From Clostridia bacterium (lineage in GTDB: Bacteria > Bacillota > Clostridia > Christensenellales > Aristaeellaceae), in contig JAFYFC010000043.1 of assembly GCA_017543905.1 (NCBI GenBank), forward strand, positions 1 through 64,000: DNA of 64,000 nucleotides, in the 5' to 3' direction. The notes under the pieces were generated by a model, which saw only the letters and a list, made by a program, of their open reading frames with translations, searched no databases and was not told the DNA's origin. The position numbers and the translations under genes are program-made. The number at the start of each line of letters is the position of its first letter. Within the stretch, counting starts at the first letter, position 1. Positions 61,388 to 64,000 of the stretch are shown here, in pieces.

Positions 61388-62701
61388 ATGATCGTCAGCC
61401 GGCGCGCGGTGGAACGCCGCATCAAACGCGCAAACACGGATTGGTGGATAAACGAAAAAGCCGTCGTAGGCGTCAACGGAAAGACCTACATCGCCTATTT
61501 CAACGACATCGGCGAAATTCACGTAAAGGAAACGGACGCCAAATGCAGCCGCGCGCTGAGCAGTGACGTGTGCCTGTGCCGTCTGAACGGCTCCTACGCG
61601 GACGAGCACAATTCCCCCTCCATCTGCATTTTGGAAAACGGACGCATCATGGTGGTCTATACTGCGCACGGCACGACCGATACGCTTAAATACCGCATCA
61701 CCGAACGCGCCTTCGACCTTTTCAGCTTCGGACCGGAAAAAACGCTGTCCTACGCCGACAGGGTCACTTACGCTCAGGTGTTTGAAAATACTGAGCGGCA
61801 CGAAATCTGGCTGTTTACGCGGGTGCGCGGCGTTACATGGGAATTTCGCGTTTCCGCCGACGAAGGCGAGACCTGGAGCGAGCCCAATACCTTTCTTAAA
61901 TCCGACGCGGGCGGACTGTTCTATTTGAGCGTGCGCAAGCAGCTCGTTCCGGACGAAACAGGCTGCGCGCGGGAGCAGTGGTTTTTCGCGCTCTACGGAC
62001 ATCCGCTTTTGTCAGGCGATCACACGATACGGGCAGGCGTGTTCGACCAAAACGGCGATCTCCTGCGTTTAAACGGCGCGAAGGCCGATATGAATCTGTT
62101 CGGCAGCGGCGCGCCTTCGGAATTGGTTCTGGACGGGCTGGATATAGTATACTCCTCTCCTGAGGGAACCACCGTACGACTGCTCGAGGTCTCTCAGACG
62201 CCGCCTTACCGCGTCGGGCTGGCCTCGTTCGTGCCTGGTCGCCCCGAAACCATCACCTACTATGTCTCGTCCTGGACAGGCGATGGCTTCTGCCTGTCGC
62301 GCCCGATCTGCAAGGGCGGCGAATTTCTGGCTCCGGTCACGCAGCAGGACGGCTCGCAGACGTACGTGGGCGGTATGGCCTGTTATTACGGCGTCGGCGC
62401 AGCGGGCCTCCGCAAGCCCGGCTGCGGCGAAACCATAGATACGGACCGCGTTTTCATCGCCCGCTTCGACGGCGCGGACAGGCTATTGGAAAGCTACGTG
62501 TCCCGTGACGGCGGCACACGCTATGAGCTCGAGCAGGTCATACACCGTCTGCGCACGCCGGATCAGCAGAAGATATGGCGGCCGACGGTGCCGGTTTTCG
62601 CGCAGGACAACATGCCCGTATACTGGCACGAGGGCGTGTACACGGCGCATACCGGCGGCTGGCACAGCGACGCGGTGATGTTGGTGGAATTCGACGACTG
62701 A
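61388..62701 (+). CDS. BNR_4-type beta-propeller protein, putative glycan-active enzyme
   Basis: The 437-residue protein looks like the BNR_4 family (seven-bladed propeller): 'WWINEKAVVGVNGKTYIAYFNDIGEIHVKE' at the start, 'DEHNSPSICILENGRIMVVYTAHG' (~75-98), an Asp-box-like 'VSADEGETWSEP' (~160) and 'WRPTVPVFAQDNMPVYWHEGVY' near the end. Relatives include lyases acting on rhamnose-glucuronate polymers such as ulvan, which would fit the neighbouring rhamnosidase, but the activity is not shown by sequence. No signal peptide. AAAGGAAAC precedes the ATG; an upstream in-frame extension crosses the promoter and is rejected. Confidence 0.78.
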   Translation: MIVSRRAVERRIKRANTDWWINEKAVVGVNGKTYIAYFNDIGEIHVKETDAKCSRALSSDVCLCRLNGSYADEHNSPSICILENGRIMVVYTAHGTTDTLKYRITERAFDLFSFGPEKTLSYADRVTYAQVFENTERHEIWLFTRVRGVTWEFRVSADEGETWSEPNTFLKSDAGGLFYLSVRKQLVPDETGCAREQWFFALYGHPLLSGDHTIRAGVFDQNGDLLRLNGAKADMNLFGSGAPSELVLDGLDIVYSSPEGTTVRLLEVSQTPPYRVGLASFVPGRPETITYYVSSWTGDGFCLSRPICKGGEFLAPVTQQDGSQTYVGGMACYYGVGAAGLRKPGCGETIDTDRVFIARFDGADRLLESYVSRDGGTRYELEQVIHRLRTPDQQKIWRPTVPVFAQDNMPVYWHEGVYTAHTGGWHSDAVMLVEFDD

Positions 62702-62778
62702 ACATATCCGCCGCACTGTTATCCTGCCGCGGAAGCCCCCGTTCACCTGTGTACGGGCTGTTTTCACGCAGACATATC

Positions 62779-62813
62779 ACAGGCGCCCTGCCCGTTTGGG
62801 ACAGAGCGCCTGT
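62779..62813. terminator. Hairpin between convergent genes
   Basis: ACAGGCGC (62779-62786) and GCGCCTGT (62806-62813) form an 8-bp stem with a 19-nt loop between the BNR_4 gene and the phosphodiesterase gene. No T-run follows. Confidence 0.45.
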
Positions 62814-62828
62814 ATATTCACCTGCGCC

Positions 62829-63608
62829 TTATCGGTGCAGCTTTTTATCGCGCAGTATGGCGAGGATCTCGTCCGGATTGTTGCAGGTTATCAATTCCGC
62901 GCCCATTCTGACCGCCAGATCTGCAGTAGGCTCGTCCTTTACGTACGCTCCCGCCCAGATGCGCACGCCGGTCTTCCGGTTGAGGCTGCGCACTTCCTCT
63001 ATAGTGACGCTCCCCTCCTGCACGCCGAATACGCAGGTGCAGTACGCGTACGAATACGGATCAAGCGCGCAGTCTCCCAGATGCCTCTGCGGATAATATA
63101 CGTGCTGCTTATACTTCTGCCCGTACGTACTGCGGATATACTCGTGCAGCCTGCCGCTGAAGGTATTTATGACGCAGCGATCGTCCAATCCTGCCTCCGA
63201 GATCAACCGAAGCACGCGGTCGCAGGTATCGTATGCGAGCGCTTCCCTGCCCTCGGTCGGATACTCCTTAAGCTCCATATCCAGCGTCAAACGCGGATAA
63301 GCCCGGAACAGCTCCAGAAACTCGCAAAGCGTCGGAATGCGGCCCGCGCCCTTGACGCTGAGCTTTTTAAGCTCCTTAAGCGTATGGTCTGCCACCCTGC
63401 CGCTGCCGTCGGTAACGCGCTCCAGTGTCTCGTCATGGAAGAGCACCAGCTCCCCGTCCTTCGTGAGGCGCACGTCCGTCTCTATCTGGTCGACGCCCAG
63501 CTCGGCTGCTGCGCGAAAGGCCTCCATAGTATTCTCGGCAAAGCGCGCGCTCCATCCCCTGTGCGCGGCCACGAAAATATTGCTATTGCTCTGCGTCCAG
63601 TAATTCAT
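62829..63608 (-). CDS. Glycerophosphodiester phosphodiesterase family protein
   Basis: The 259-residue protein has the GDPD barrel: 'VAAHRGWSARFAENTMEAFRAAAELGVDQIETDVRLTKDGELVLFHDETLERVTDGSG' carries the catalytic His pair (HRG and HDE) and metal-binding Glu/Asp residues, within residues ~13-70. The second half ends with 'LITCNNPDEILAIL', typical of the family. No signal peptide, so cytosolic. It hydrolyses glycerophosphodiesters to glycerol 3-phosphate and an alcohol; here it may act on the products of glycan or lipid breakdown. AGGAGG precedes the ATG; 53 nt from the upstream BNR gene, likely co-transcribed. Confidence 0.93.
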   Translation of the reverse strand: MNYWTQSNSNIFVAAHRGWSARFAENTMEAFRAAAELGVDQIETDVRLTKDGELVLFHDETLERVTDGSGRVADHTLKELKKLSVKGAGRIPTLCEFLELFRAYPRLTLDMELKEYPTEGREALAYDTCDRVLRLISEAGLDDRCVINTFSGRLHEYIRSTYGQKYKQHVYYPQRHLGDCALDPYSYAYCTCVFGVQEGSVTIEEVRSLNRKTGVRIWAGAYVKDEPTADLAVRMGAELITCNNPDEILAILRDKKLHR

Positions 63609-63661
63609 GAATATGCGCCTCCTGTTTTAAGAGTCAGGAGCACTTCCGTCTGCGCGGCTTA

Positions 63662-64000
63662 TCACTTATCCAGCCTGAAGGAAGCGAAGCGGATGCGTTC
63701 CCGGTTCCACGTATACACCATCAGCAGCGTATCGTCCTTATCGGCGATTATGGAAGGGTAAGCAAAACTCCCTGCCCCCTCTTCGATATCCGCTGCGCGC
63801 ACGAAGGTATCGCCTCCGTCTTCAGACACGGCTATGCTGAGGGGCGTCCTCGCGCCTTTATAATACCCGGGATAATTCTCCCGCGGGTTATATGCCAAAA
63901 CCAGTCTGCCGTCTGAAAGCCGCGCCAGATCCAGCCCCGAATTATTGTTGGGAAGACCTGTATCGTATGCGAGACACCAGCTTCTGCCTCCGTCGGCGGA
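63662..64000 (-). CDS. Sialidase-like BNR protein (partial, N-terminus cut off)
   Basis: The frame is open from the window edge to the stop codon at 63662, giving the last 112 residues. They match the C-terminal part of BNR_2-type sialidase-like propellers: 'LPNNNSGLDLARLSDGRLVLAYNP', the Asp-box-like 'VSEDGGDTF', 'FAYPSIIADKDDTLLMVYTWNRERIRFASF'. It probably acts on a glycan, but relatives include proteins without sialidase activity, and the catalytic N-terminal part is outside the window. It precedes the phosphodiesterase gene by 53 nt in the same direction. Confidence 0.82.
   Translation of the reverse strand, partial: SADGGRSWCLAYDTGLPNNNSGLDLARLSDGRLVLAYNPRENYPGYYKGARTPLSIAVSEDGGDTFVRAADIEEGAGSFAYPSIIADKDDTLLMVYTWNRERIRFASFRLDK

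Overview
The window looks like a chromosomal contig from an uncultured, fairly GC-rich anaerobic member of the Clostridia, probably a gut bacterium. The evidence is a SCIFF (six-cysteine) peptide with its radical SAM maturase, an electron-bifurcating NfnAB pair, PadR-DUF1700-DUF4097 and BlaI-M56 regulatory modules, a Bmp/Nup-type nucleoside ABC importer, LRR_5 (BspA-like) and DUF6273 surface proteins, and sigma-A promoters with 17-bp spacers. No rRNA, tRNA, CRISPR array, complete insertion sequence or prophage is visible.

Layout. 1-3.1 kb: a very acidic protein cut by the window edge and a secreted parvulin-like foldase. 3.3-6.8 kb: a hypoxanthine/uracil DNA glycosylase, then SCIFF peptide, maturase and a translationally coupled PLP decarboxylase-like enzyme. 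6.8-17 kb (minus): a heterodimeric ABC exporter, phosphopentomutase, a large secreted protein, a serine hydrolase, miaA and an MFS transporter. 17.2-26.6 kb (plus): a two-gene ABC transporter, a secreted transglutaminase-like protein, a PadR operon with a clear operator, an LRR_5/DUF6273 protein and an anchored pseudo-deacetylase with a peptidoglycan-binding domain. 26.7-36.5 kb (minus): one apparent ten-gene operon holding two phosphodiester glycosidase paralogues, a small membrane protein, nfnA, nfnB, a D-amino acid aminotransferase, rsmH, tgt, a homologue of the RmtB/ArmA aminoglycoside-resistance 16S rRNA methyltransferases, and rsmI. 36.7-41.2 kb: DEAD-box helicase, HAD phosphatase, site-2 protease, scpA and an acetyltransferase. 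41.3-46.5 kb (minus): nucleoside-type ABC importer. 46.7-51.6 kb: frameshifted aspartokinase, mannosyltransferase-like membrane protein, SH3 protein and a URO-D-family protein. 52.1-55.3 kb: a BlaI repressor and an M56 membrane protease fused to two parallel beta-helix domains. 55.4-58.3 kb: an AT-rich, probably acquired island with a BspA-like protein and a small broken ribbon-helix-helix gene. 58.5-64 kb: alpha-L-rhamnosidase, two BNR-type glycan enzymes and a glycerophosphodiesterase.

The least explained elements are: a dispersed intergenic repeat present twice (about 23.13-23.43 and 51.59-52.03 kb) whose hairpins differ in sequence but keep base pairing; the Rmt-like methyltransferase inside a housekeeping operon; the BlaI-controlled M56/beta-helix fusion; and a SCIFF peptide carrying glycine where I recall the thioether-acceptor threonine of characterised SCIFFs. 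Two genes (aspartokinase and the ribbon-helix-helix gene) each appear to lack one A in an A-run, so sequencing or assembly error must be considered.
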